From Rhodothermaceae bacterium bin80 (GTDB lineage Bacteria > Bacteroidota > Rhodothermia > Rhodothermales > Bin80), in the NCBI GenBank assembly GCA_002238805.1, contig MPNB01000023.1, positions 1 to 45,603 on the forward strand: a stretch of DNA of 45,603 bases. The letters run 5' to 3'. A program made the position numbers and the translations under genes. Each line of letters opens with the position of its first letter. Positions within the stretch are counted from its first letter, which is position 1. The notes beneath the pieces are model-generated. The model had not been told where the DNA came from. It did not search any database and saw only the letters and a program-made list of their open reading frames with translations. Positions 36,279 through 44,673 of the stretch are shown here, piece by piece.

Positions 36279-36683
36279 GCGAGAGTGGTATCAGACACCA
36301 CTGCTGAGACTCTCACAGGCTTTGTATACAGCACCTCACTACAGAAAGCGTAAGTCTATGCCGATGACGCCAAAGCGTACCAGGCATTAAGGAGAGCTAC
36401 TCACGAGACCGTATAACACTCGGTCTCAGAATATGTGGACGGCATGACTCATATCAACGGCATGGAATCCTTCTGGGCACTATTGAAGCTGGGCTACTAT
36501 GGAACGTATCATCAAATGTCACCAGAGCATCCACAACGATACGTAGATGAGTTTGTGGGTCGGCACAATATCCACAGACTGGATACAGTTGAGCAGATGG
36601 AGCAAATTGCAAAAGGACTGTTCGGCAAACTGCTCACGTACAAGATGCTTACCCGGAACGTTGGGAAAGTTGCACGGACGTGA
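36279..36683 (+). pseudogene. IS1595-family transposase C-terminal fragment
   Basis: One frame reads ARVVSDTTAETLTGFVYSTS, VYADDAKAYQALRRATHETV, then HSVSEYVDGMTHINGMESFW and GYYGTYHQMSPEHPQRYVDE, the C-terminal half of an IS1595 transposase. Two TAA codons interrupt it where lysines are expected (before VYADD and before HSVSEY). The N-terminal half is gone, replaced by the intron fragment. It is related to, but clearly different from, the copy at 26588-27515. Confidence 0.8.
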
Positions 36684-36840
36684 GGATTTGGAGAACTCCT
36701 ACAGTCTTCAAGATTTTGTATACCTGCTTGAAGGGACAATCAAAGATCGCCCAAAGACCAATTATGATCCCGTACAAATTCCGAGGGATCTAATAGACGG
36801 TCCCTCTCGTGAGGAGTCGGACAGCAAGAACGACAAATAA
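36661..36840 (+). CDS. Possible small IS-associated protein
   Basis: A 59-codon frame (TTG 36661) overlaps the end of the IS1595 fragment and encodes EDLENSYSLQDFVYLLEGTI, then PKTNYDPVQIPRDLIDGPSR. The composition looks coding, and I recall short frames of this type right after IS1595 transposases. It could also be the tail of a gene cut by the rearrangement. Low confidence. Confidence 0.3.
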   Translation: MGKLHGREDLENSYSLQDFVYLLEGTIKDRPKTNYDPVQIPRDLIDGPSREESDSKNDK

Positions 36841-36870
36841 ACGGCACGATTGTTGATTGAGTACCGCAAC

Positions 36871-37551
36871 ATGATGAGACATCTTTTTCCTTGCATCCTT
36901 ATTTCCGTTTGCTTTGTGCTTACCTCATGCCAGAATTACAAGCATTTGAACAGGATTCCGTACAATCGGGGAGATTCGCCCCTAGAGATGGCCCTGATGA
37001 AGTACGACCGTTCGATCAAAATGGATGCCTACTCGAAGTTGCAGAAGATGAAGAGTCTTTGTGATGGACTTTTCGACTACGCGGGGGATGTTGACAAGAA
37101 TGTGGTGGATGCGTCGAGGTGCAACGCTATTCATGCCACCTTGGCAGAGTTGTACAAAGATCTCTATACGACAGTGGGGTTTGACCATGCCAAGATCTCA
37201 GCGATACAGGCGGAATTGGAGGCTATCCCAGAGAATCCTACGGATGTTCTGGCGGAGTTGGAGAGTATCATGGCGGGTGTGGAGTTTGTTTTGGTCGTAT
37301 GCGACGCTACTTTGTTGAATACTGCCGTGGAAGAGTTCGCAGCTACAGGGGAGAAGGTAGAGACTGTATGGGCAGATCGTGAGGCTTCGTGGGCAGAGAT
37401 TGAGGCTGCATGGGTGGAGTACGAAGCTGCATGGGCGAAGTACGAGTCTGCCCTGAAGGAGACTCAAGTTGCGCTAGTGAAGTGTGGTGCTGTTCCCTAT
37501 TTGAGGAGAACCGACCAACTGCAGTGGTTATGGTGGGCGTTGTCGTCGTAG
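36871..37551 (+). CDS. Lipoprotein with tryptophan heptads
   Basis: From ATG 36871 the protein has 226 aa with a lipoprotein signal (MMRHLFPCILISVCFVLTSC, Cys at 20). The mature part is all-helical and acidic. Residues near 167-194 contain four consecutive heptads beginning with Trp (WADREAS, WAEIEAA, WVEYEAA, WAKYESA), suggesting a coiled coil or a peptidoglycan- or membrane-contacting helix. I do not recognise the family. It is followed 12 nt later by the cysteine-rich peptide gene and the broken beta-propeller. Confidence 0.65.
   Translation: MMRHLFPCILISVCFVLTSCQNYKHLNRIPYNRGDSPLEMALMKYDRSIKMDAYSKLQKMKSLCDGLFDYAGDVDKNVVDASRCNAIHATLAELYKDLYTTVGFDHAKISAIQAELEAIPENPTDVLAELESIMAGVEFVLVVCDATLLNTAVEEFAATGEKVETVWADREASWAEIEAAWVEYEAAWAKYESALKETQVALVKCGAVPYLRRTDQLQWLWWALSS
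37369..37452 (+). repeat. 21-nt tandem coding repeat, four copies
   Basis: Four 21-nt units at 37369, 37390, 37411 and 37432 each encode one heptad starting with Trp (TGG). The units are similar but not identical, as in an older expansion under coding constraint. Confidence 0.8.
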
Positions 37552-37563
37552 CGGAGGGGTTCT

Positions 37564-37807
37564 ATGAAGTGGGAGTTCGGTCGTACTCCTCGCTGTACTG
37601 GGCTATGGTATCGGAACCGCACTCCGCTCCGGAGATTCTATGTTCCAAGCTGAAGAGGTGGCGTGTAATGAAACCAAATGTATGCAGGCCTCGCCGGATC
37701 CCGAAACGGGGGAGGAACGAGGCCTTTGCACTTTCGAGGAAGAGGAGGACAAAAATTGCAAGAATAACAGAGAAACATGGACCTGTGAGTACATTCCGTG
37801 TGACTGA
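37564..37807 (+). pseudogene. Cysteine-rich secreted peptide, frameshifted
   Basis: Read with one base skipped near 37579, the gene encodes MKWEF followed by VVLLAVLGYGIGTALRSGDS, a signal-like start, then AEEVACNETKCMQASPD and a short mature peptide with six cysteines ending CEYIPCD. Small exported peptides of this kind (NVEALA-like) sit beside 6-bladed beta-propeller genes in Bacteroidota, which fits the gene that follows. The extra G breaks the frame between the start and the signal core; a sequencing slip, a real mutation or a different start cannot be separated here. Confidence 0.55.
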
Positions 37808-38943
37808 ATCTCTACCTGGGATGGCGGTACTAATTCTGGGGATCGCCTTGGCGTCCTGTCGGGGCACGCCTGATGTTATTCTCCACCCTACCGCGGGCAA
37901 TATCCAGTCTGTTGCGGATCCCCGATTCGTGCTTCATGAGGACTCGTCGGATACGCCCCCCTACCTTGACGCATCATCGTTGGAGGGCGTATTGATTGGT
38001 CGAGAAGAAGGCGAACCCCTTGAAATGATCGGTAGGGCGATGGACTTTGATATCAGTGCGGACGGCCTGTACTATGTGGATTTTGTCTATGGCCATGTGC
38101 GTGCCTATGATTCCCGCGGCATCCTGACAGCTGTAATCGGCAAACGGGGGGAGGGGCCCGAAGAATTCCCATCCGTGCGAAGAGTGTCCTTTACCGAGAC
38201 TGTGGACGGCCCGCTACTAGTTGTTGGTGCCTCATCATACCGTATTTCGGTATTCAAACAGGAGGGGGGCTGCCTGGGTGCTGAGAAATTATTTTCATAC
38301 TGCCCATAGCTTCGGGCATGGAGACCTGTGTGCGATGCATGACCATGTGTATACCATCGGCTATTCCGAAGAACAGCCCGGCGTGATCCATAAGCACACG
38401 CTGGAGGGAGAATTCGTCCTGTCTTTTGGTGAACCCTATAGCGATCCTGATCCTTTCATTCGCTCAAATCTGTCAGAGCGGGGCACCTTGGATTGCAACG
38501 AAACGCATCATACGATTGCTTACGCAGATGATCTTAATCCGGTGGTGACCGGCTTCTCGGATGCCGGTGTGATTCGCTGGCGCGTTGAATTGGCGGATGC
38601 TAACATCGCTCCTACCCCACAGAGACGGACAGATGCTGGCCAGACTACGATAGGCTTCCCATCTCATGGGAGTGGTGAAACCTCGTCCATCAGGTTCATT
38701 CCTGCAACAGATTCCGACCTCTTCTTTGTATCGTACCTCATCTATGGTTCGGAAGGTGCAGAACAGCAGCACCTGTACAGCGTGAATGTTGTCTCGGGAG
38801 ACGGAAAATATATTGGCTACCATCCTTTCAGAATCAACAATACATCAGTGTTGGTGAAGGCTTTAGACACACAGCGAATATACACGACGGTCTACAAAGG
38901 CTTTCCCCAAATAGGAATATATTCCCGTTCTTTCGCTCGTTGA
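37785..38943 (+). pseudogene. 6-bladed beta-propeller lipoprotein, frameshifted at G6
   Basis: The first frame has a lipoprotein signal (MAVLILGIALASC; start GTG 37785 or ATG 37821) and propeller-like text: RAMDFDISADGLYYVDFVYG, VRAYDSRGILTAVIGKRGEG, and PEEFPSVRRV. At the run of six G (38264-38269) the frame must shift to continue as AAWVLRNYFHTAHSFGHGDL and on through VYTIGYSEEQPGVIHKHTLE to the stop at 38943. Removing one G restores a protein of about 385 aa, matching the family. The homopolymer suggests either a switchable gene, a fresh mutation or a read error. It is a paralogue of the gene at 17901. Confidence 0.75.
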
Positions 38944-39401
38944 TGAAGGTCTCCTAAGAATTGTCCGTGGGCGTATCTAGTATCCTATCGGAGAGTACCA
39001 TCACACCCATGGCACACATCAGCAGGCATCTGACATTCCCACCCTTCCTCTCGAACAGATTCCACCATTGCTTTTTCACTTTTCACTCATTCGCCTGTGT
39101 TGATCTGACGTGACCTCCAGCTCCACAGGAGACAGTTGCACATCCTCTTCTTTGCACCGATTCAGCCTGTGTGTATTCAGATGAAATTGCCACTTATATT
39201 CAGATCAATGAAAGGTATGGCGAACGACATTGATTATTCTTACTCTCTGGTGTGGTTAAGGTGTACGAAGAGACAGGACAGGCGTATGTAGTGAAGTGCA
39301 GCGAAATGATGTAACTTGAGCAGTGGGAAATGATCACAGCGGCGTTACTCCCGCCGTGTGCAGTTTTCCGAGGTTTTTTCGAGATCACATCAGTGGAACA
39401 C
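38944..39401. other. Intergenic before the cupin gene
   Basis: No supported gene. TATTCAGAT occurs twice (about 39175 and 39194), which may be chance. I see no convincing promoter. Confidence 0.4.
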
Positions 39402-39767
39402 ATGGACAAACAAGCAATACTTTATCGATGGGACGACATGCCAATCGAAGAGGTCAAAACCGGCCTTGGTCGCCGAATCGTCACGGGCGAGCGCATGATG
39501 ATTACACACGTTTACCTTGATAAGGATAGCGTAGTGCCGTGGCATTCGCACGATAATGAGCAGCTCACGTATGTTCTGAAAGGCGCTTTGAGATTTTGGC
39601 TTGGGGCCAATGGGGAGCAGGAGATTGTTGTACATGAGGGAGAAGTACTGGTCATCCCCTCCCATCTACCTCACAAAGCCGTTGCGCTTGAGGATACGTT
39701 AGATGTAGATGTTTTTTGCCCGCCAAGACAAGACTGGATAGATGGAACCGATGCGTACCTGCGTTAG
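39402..39767 (+). CDS. Cupin-domain protein
   Basis: From ATG 39402 the 121-aa protein is a single cupin barrel. Motif 1 is PWHSHDNEQLTYVLKG, giving the metal ligands H, H and E, and motif 2 is VLVIPSHLPHKA with the last His. Such small cupins bind a metal and a small molecule or act as isomerases or dioxygenases; the substrate cannot be told. Its end overlaps the start of the amylase gene, so the two may be co-translated. Confidence 0.8.
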   Translation: MDKQAILYRWDDMPIEEVKTGLGRRIVTGERMMITHVYLDKDSVVPWHSHDNEQLTYVLKGALRFWLGANGEQEIVVHEGEVLVIPSHLPHKAVALEDTLDVDVFCPPRQDWIDGTDAYLR

Positions 39768-41616
39768 CCTTCTCTTTGTGGCTTGCCTAGTTTCTCTAGT
39801 ACAAGCTCAGACTCCTATCAGCGATCCCCCATCTTGGGCGGATGAAGCTGTTTGGTACCAGATCTTTGTTGAGCGATTCCGGAATGGAGATCCCGATAAT
39901 GATCCTACACCAGAAGATATCCGTGGCTTTTGGTTTGGGCCGCAGCCGGAAAACTGGGCCACGACACCTTGGACGCACGATTGGTACAAACAGGAGGACT
40001 GGGCCCTGGAAAATGAGATGGAATTCTATACTGCTGTGCAATACCGGCGCTACGGTGGAGATTTGCAGGGGGTACTGGATAAGCTGGATTACCTGAAAGA
40101 ACTGGGGGTTACCGCACTCTATTTGAATCCAATCAATGATGCACCTTCCCTGCACAAATTTGATGCACGCAACTATCGGCATGTGGATCGAAATTTCGGG
40201 CCTGACCCTGTGGGTGACCGCCAGATAGCGGAGGCAGAGGATCCCCTGGATCTGGATACATGGCAATGGACTGCAGCAGACAGCCTTTTCTTAAAGTTGA
40301 TCAGGGAAGTGCATGCCAGAGACATGCGGATCATTCTGGATTACTCCTGGAATCACACGGGCGTGAGATTCTGGGCTTGGGAAGATGTTCTGGAGAATCA
40401 GCAGGAATCCGTATTCGCTGACTGGTACGAAATCAATGCTTTTGACGATCCAGCTACACCAGATACAAATGAGTTTTCATATGACGGCTGGTTGGGAGTT
40501 AAATCGTTGCCGGAGCTGGCAAAAATAGATGTCCCGCCCGGTCATATCCATGGTGCTCATGAGGGAAACTTGCATCCGGGACCCAAAGCTCACATCTACA
40601 ATGTGACCAAGCGGTGGCTGGACCCGAACGGGGACGGCAACCCGGAAGATGGCTTGGATGGATTCAGGCTGGATGTTGCTGAGATGGTTCCCCTGGGGTT
40701 CTGGCGTGATTATCGCGAATTCGTCAGAAGCATCAACCCCGAGGTATACCTTGTGGGTGAGGTCTGGTGGGATTCATGGCCGCATCATATGGCGGATCCT
40801 GTTCCCTGGGTTCAGGGAGACATTTTTGATGCGGTTATGAACTATCGCTGGTACATGCCAACGCGTAGTTTTTTTGCGCAGACCCCTCCGAACCTGACGG
40901 CGTCAGGTTATGTAGCTCATTTGGATTCCATTATGGCGGGTATTCCGACGCGTTTCTGGAACGCTATGATGAACCTTGCAGCCAGTCACGACACCCCGCG
41001 CATCAGCACCAGCATCTACAACCCTGTCCTGTACAAATACGGACAGCATCCCAGAGGTAACCCAGACTTCAAGGTGGAGCGCCCTGACGCACGGACGCGT
41101 GCTATTCAGGAATTAATTCTTGTGCAACAGTTCACCTGGTCAGGTGCGCCTCACATATGGAATGGGGATGAAATGGGCATGTGGGGCGGAGATGATCCAG
41201 ATATGCGCAAACCGCTTATATGGTCCGATTACACCTTCGAAGACGAATTGACACATCCGCTTGGCCAGGAACGGAAACCCGATGTTGTGTCCGCAGACCT
41301 GCAATTAACCGGCTTGTATCGAGAATTGATTGCACTGCGCAAGGCGAACATGCGGTTATTCGTCAATGGTGAGACGAAATGGCTCGCGGTTGACGATGAT
41401 CGCCGCGTATTGGCCTACGAGCGACGTCTGGGAGACGAACATGCCTTAGTAGTCTTCAACGCCTCGGATGACACCCACGAGATCACGATACCCGAGGGGA
41501 CCTACCGACAGGTACACCCGACGGGTTCGGTAGTAACGACGGCTACGCTGAGTCTGCCACCGCTTACAGCACGCGTGTATCTATCCAATTCGAAGACGGC
41601 AGACGGCAATCAATAG
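39751..41616 (+). CDS. Exported GH13 alpha-amylase family enzyme
   Basis: From ATG 39751 the protein has 621 aa and a signal peptide (MRTCVSLLFVACLVSLVQAQ). The TIM-barrel motifs are ILDYSWNHTG (region I), GFRLDVAE with nucleophile D308, VGEVWWD with acid/base E337, and ASHDTPR with H413 and D414 (region IV), so all catalytic residues are present. The sequence after region I and the overall shape resemble cyclomaltodextrinase/neopullulanase-like enzymes. It should hydrolyse alpha-glucans or maltodextrins in the periplasm. The C-terminal beta domain ends at about 615. It overlaps the cupin gene by 17 nt. Confidence 0.9.
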   Translation: MRTCVSLLFVACLVSLVQAQTPISDPPSWADEAVWYQIFVERFRNGDPDNDPTPEDIRGFWFGPQPENWATTPWTHDWYKQEDWALENEMEFYTAVQYRRYGGDLQGVLDKLDYLKELGVTALYLNPINDAPSLHKFDARNYRHVDRNFGPDPVGDRQIAEAEDPLDLDTWQWTAADSLFLKLIREVHARDMRIILDYSWNHTGVRFWAWEDVLENQQESVFADWYEINAFDDPATPDTNEFSYDGWLGVKSLPELAKIDVPPGHIHGAHEGNLHPGPKAHIYNVTKRWLDPNGDGNPEDGLDGFRLDVAEMVPLGFWRDYREFVRSINPEVYLVGEVWWDSWPHHMADPVPWVQGDIFDAVMNYRWYMPTRSFFAQTPPNLTASGYVAHLDSIMAGIPTRFWNAMMNLAASHDTPRISTSIYNPVLYKYGQHPRGNPDFKVERPDARTRAIQELILVQQFTWSGAPHIWNGDEMGMWGGDDPDMRKPLIWSDYTFEDELTHPLGQERKPDVVSADLQLTGLYRELIALRKANMRLFVNGETKWLAVDDDRRVLAYERRLGDEHALVVFNASDDTHEITIPEGTYRQVHPTGSVVTTATLSLPPLTARVYLSNSKTADGNQ

Positions 41617-41633
41617 ACGGATGGCACTTGGGG

Positions 41634-42074
41634 TCAGCCCACAAGCTTCGCGTCCAGATTTATCGTAGTGCCAGTGTACAGCTTCGCTATAGGACAGCCT
41701 GTTCTGGTTGCTTCTGCGGCGGACTGGAAGCCATCTTCGTCAACTCCTGGCACGTCTGCACGAACAACCAGATCAATCGTGGAGATATGAAAACCTCCAG
41801 CCGGATCAGGTCCAAACATGACGCTGGCTCGGGTATCGACACGTTTTGCTGTGGTGCCTCGGCCGTCCAACTCATTGGATAGAGCCATGGAAAAACATCC
41901 TGAGATAGCTGCGGCAACAAAGTCTTCCGGTCCGACTCCCTGTTCGTCCTCGAAGCGGATACCGAAGGTAAAGGGCGTGTCTATGCCACCCCTGTCAATC
42001 TTGATTTGTCCGTTACCGGATTTAAGGTCTCCCTCCCAGGAGGCGTTGGCGCGGTTTACACTCGTTACAGACAT
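41634..42074 (-). CDS. OsmC-type peroxiredoxin
   Basis: The 146-aa protein has both redox cysteines of OsmC/Ohr proteins: the first in AAAISGCFSMALSNEL, the second in ATRTGCPIAKLYTG. These enzymes reduce organic hydroperoxides in the cytoplasm. The N-terminal SVNRANASWEGDLKSGNGQI matches OsmC more than Ohr. It lies 21 nt downstream of a second OsmC-family gene on the same strand. Confidence 0.9.
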   Translation of the reverse strand: MSVTSVNRANASWEGDLKSGNGQIKIDRGGIDTPFTFGIRFEDEQGVGPEDFVAAAISGCFSMALSNELDGRGTTAKRVDTRASVMFGPDPAGGFHISTIDLVVRADVPGVDEDGFQSAAEATRTGCPIAKLYTGTTINLDAKLVG

Positions 42075-42095
42075 AGGTACTTGGTTTGTGGATTT

Positions 42096-42527
42096 TCAGG
42101 AATAGTGCTGGCCGTTGATGGACCAACTCACAGTGATTGGCGCAGTTTTCTCAAGGATATGAGCCACTGAGCAGTATTTACTGATACTTAAATCTACGGC
42201 ACGACGGACTTTCTCTGGATCAAGCGTTCCTCCAAACTCATAATGTACATGTAGTTTGGTAAACAGGGACGGCGTTTCGTTTTCTGCACGCTCGTATGTG
42301 ATTACCGTGTCGAATTTTTGCAGATCCTGCCGTTGTTTTTTGAGAATTATGACAATATCGATTCCGCTGCATCCCCCCAAAGCCATGGCCACAGCCTGCA
42401 TAGGACCCACCCCCTGGCCGCTCCCACCCTCGTCAGGACCGGTATCCAGGTGCAACGTATTGCCACTGCTGTTCGTAGCAAGAAAATGAAACTTGTCGTC
42501 CAAGCGCTGTAGTGTAACCTTGGGCAT
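42096..42527 (-). CDS. OsmC-family protein
   Basis: From ATG 42527 the product has 143 aa. The first cysteine is in MALGGCSGIDIV and the second in SKYCSVAHIL, the pattern of the YhfA-like OsmC branch, and the N terminus (MPKVTLQRLDDKFHFLATN) is also of that type. An upstream ATG at 42584 is possible but would add a segment with no family resemblance. Likely thiol-based peroxide detoxification. It is paired with the OsmC gene at 41634 but the two are not close paralogues. Confidence 0.85.
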   Translation of the reverse strand: MPKVTLQRLDDKFHFLATNSSGNTLHLDTGPDEGGSGQGVGPMQAVAMALGGCSGIDIVIILKKQRQDLQKFDTVITYERAENETPSLFTKLHVHYEFGGTLDPEKVRRAVDLSISKYCSVAHILEKTAPITVSWSINGQHYS

Positions 42528-42654
42528 CGTATAGGCTTTTCGAAGTTGAGCCTGTTCAACAACGGTCGAGAGCACAGGATTCATATACTTGTCTGCAACC
42601 TGCCTCTGCAAATTCCGTAGCAAAATATGTACACCGGCTGAATCTACCGTCCAA

Positions 42655-43566
42655 ATGAAACGAATCCATACTTATTCAGGGGTCGTAGGACTCATGATCA
42701 TCGTGGCTGTGGTGCTGGCAGCTTCCAAACCTGAGCCCATTGCCCGGGATGTCATCAAAAAAGAGTACGAGGTTGAACCAGGAGGCACACTTTCCCTAGA
42801 TATGGACAGAGGTGACGTCGAGGTGGAGTCTACACATGAGAATGTAGTCAAGATTGAACTCGAACGTCGTGCTCGCGCGGACGATCCAGACGAAGCTGAG
42901 GAAATTCTTAAGTCGGGGCATCGCTATGAGTTCAACAAGCAAGGCGACGATGTCAGTATTCAATCACGAATTGAAGGGAAACAGCGCCAAATGCGCTGGC
43001 GCAGAGGCAGAGGGGAGTCGATTAAAATTCGTCTTACCGTAAGAGTGCCCAATGAATATGATGTCAGCTTTAAGACAGGTGCTGGAAATATCACCATTAT
43101 GGAGGTCTCGGGAGAGATTACGGGACGCACGGGAGCTGGCAATATCCTTTTAGAGGATATCAAAGGTGAGGTGGATGTAAAATCGGGAGCCGGAAATGTG
43201 GAAATTTCGGGCGATCTGGAAGAGATAGATGTGGCAACCGGGGCCGGAAACCTGACAATTTACGCTCAGGCAGATGAGATGAATGTTATGGCTGGAACGG
43301 GGAATGTGACGGTAGAGATGCAGGGACAGCCCCGTGGTGAAAGCAAGTTCCGGACCGGCGCAGGTAATGTATCGGTCTCGATCCCGGAAAATGTTCGGGT
43401 CGAAGTTGACGGCACTGCAAGTCTCGGGACAGTGACCTGTGAGTTCCCGATTGAGATTTCCAAGAAACTCCTGTCAAATTCGTTTTCCGGCGAGATCAAC
43501 GGGGGAGGTAATGCTTCAATTACCCTAGTTGCTGGCGTAGGCAATGTGTCGCTGCTTCGCCACTAA
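42655..43566 (+). CDS. DUF4097-like beta-repeat protein
   Basis: From ATG 42655 the protein has 303 aa, with a hydrophobic N-terminal segment (YSGVVGLMIIVAVVLAA) that is a signal or membrane anchor. The body after residue about 140 has regular short beta repeats, each with the turn GAGN or GTGN: TGAGNITIMEVSGEI, TGAGNILLEDIKGEV, SGAGNVEISGDLEEI and so on. This is the pattern of DUF4097-type right-handed beta-helices. Such proteins are common in Bacteroidota and are placed outside the cytoplasmic membrane; their role is unclear. Confidence 0.8.
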   Translation: MKRIHTYSGVVGLMIIVAVVLAASKPEPIARDVIKKEYEVEPGGTLSLDMDRGDVEVESTHENVVKIELERRARADDPDEAEEILKSGHRYEFNKQGDDVSIQSRIEGKQRQMRWRRGRGESIKIRLTVRVPNEYDVSFKTGAGNITIMEVSGEITGRTGAGNILLEDIKGEVDVKSGAGNVEISGDLEEIDVATGAGNLTIYAQADEMNVMAGTGNVTVEMQGQPRGESKFRTGAGNVSVSIPENVRVEVDGTASLGTVTCEFPIEISKKLLSNSFSGEINGGGNASITLVAGVGNVSLLRH

Positions 43567-43920
43567 GGGGGCATCCATAAATAACATACCCATTTTCCAT
43601 CATTTTTCCATAAGTGCTAGTTTGAGCGGTCATTTTTACTGTTGATTGAGATCTGCCGTAACTTCGTTGACTCATTTTTTTGGTTTGTAAAGACAATCAG
43701 ATTGGGACAGATTGGGCCTGTGTTTTTCGCCTATATGCTCCACTGAATACACACACGCTTGGGGCGATTGATTCTGGTGTCCTGGATCCACACATTTACC
43801 AAACGGGTTTACTCTGTATCCCCAGCGTATGACTTGCAGGTCTTTTATAGTCTTCATGGAGCCTGATCCTGTTATGATAGTATTACGATATAGTTACTAC
43901 ACACTACATCGTAACAGCTC
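43567..43920. other. Intergenic, left flank of the insertion sequence
   Basis: No gene is supported. The left terminal repeat of the insertion sequence should be here but cannot be identified without the right end. The last 40 nt carry an inverted repeat directly before the transposase start. Confidence 0.4.
43883..43914. promoter_or_regulatory. Inverted repeat before transposase start
   Basis: TTACGATATAGT (43883-43894) and ACTACATCGTAA (43903-43914) form 12-bp arms with one mismatch and an 8-nt loop, ending 6 nt before the ATG. It could be an operator or a hairpin that hides the ribosome binding site, a common way to keep transposase synthesis low. Confidence 0.5.
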
Positions 43921-44673
43921 ATGAGACCTATCCGCTTCACCACCAATATGCTCACCGAGGTGCTGCAACGCAGGGCCATCGCCACCTTGCCCGAATTGGC
44001 CGCTGAACTCGGACATTGCTCCTCCAGCACAGTCTACCGAAAACTCAAGCAATTAGACTACCTTACCAGCTATTCCCATGGTGGAAAGTACTATGCGCTT
44101 CGCACATGCGCTGACTTTGATGCACACGGCCTGTGGTTTTGTAAGGACATTCGATTCTCAAACCACGGCACCCTTCGCAGCACCACCAAAAGGTTGGTAG
44201 AGATTTCTCCATTGGGCTATCGTCCGGTTGAACTTGACGAAGTACTGAAGGTCCGTACCATTGATACGCTTGCGAGCCTCGTCCGGGAGAATCAGCTTGC
44301 TCGCATTCGCTTTGAAAGGCAAAGTGTGTACTGCGCGGTGGATCCTGCGCGTCAACAGCATCAAATTGCTACCCGCCGGATCCATCGGACGGGTGAGCCC
44401 TTGCCTGGCTCCCTTCAGGCCGACCCTTCCACATCCGCGGCAGTTGCGCTGTTTTTCAGTTTACTCAATGAGAAGCAGCAACGCCTGTTTGCTGGTCTGA
44501 CCTCCCTGTTGTGGGGCTATGGTGGAGACAAACGGGTCGCGAACTTACTCGGCCTGAATCGCAAAACCGTTCGAAGGGGGCGTCGGGAACTGCATGCTGG
44601 CGAAGTGGATCCGAACCGCGTTCGCAAACCGGGTGGGGGGCGGCCCTCCCTTCAAAAAAAACCCCCTGGATGA
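43921..44673 (+). CDS. ISAzo13-like transposase, ORF A
   Basis: This 250-aa frame starts with winged helix-turn-helix-like segments (LPELAAELGHCSSSTVYRKL, then CKDIRFSNHGTLRSTTKRLV) and reaches the front of an ISAzo13-type transposase (QQRLFAGLTSLLWGYGGDKR, VANLLGLNRKTVRRGRRELH, RKPGGGRPSLQKK). It stops at TGA 44671-44673, 10 nt beyond a run of eight A (44654-44661). The rest of the transposase continues in the -1 frame. The frame joins at A-AAA-AAA in the zero frame (44655-44661), a classical slippery heptamer. Confidence 0.8.
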   Translation: MRPIRFTTNMLTEVLQRRAIATLPELAAELGHCSSSTVYRKLKQLDYLTSYSHGGKYYALRTCADFDAHGLWFCKDIRFSNHGTLRSTTKRLVEISPLGYRPVELDEVLKVRTIDTLASLVRENQLARIRFERQSVYCAVDPARQQHQIATRRIHRTGEPLPGSLQADPSTSAAVALFFSLLNEKQQRLFAGLTSLLWGYGGDKRVANLLGLNRKTVRRGRRELHAGEVDPNRVRKPGGGRPSLQKKPPG

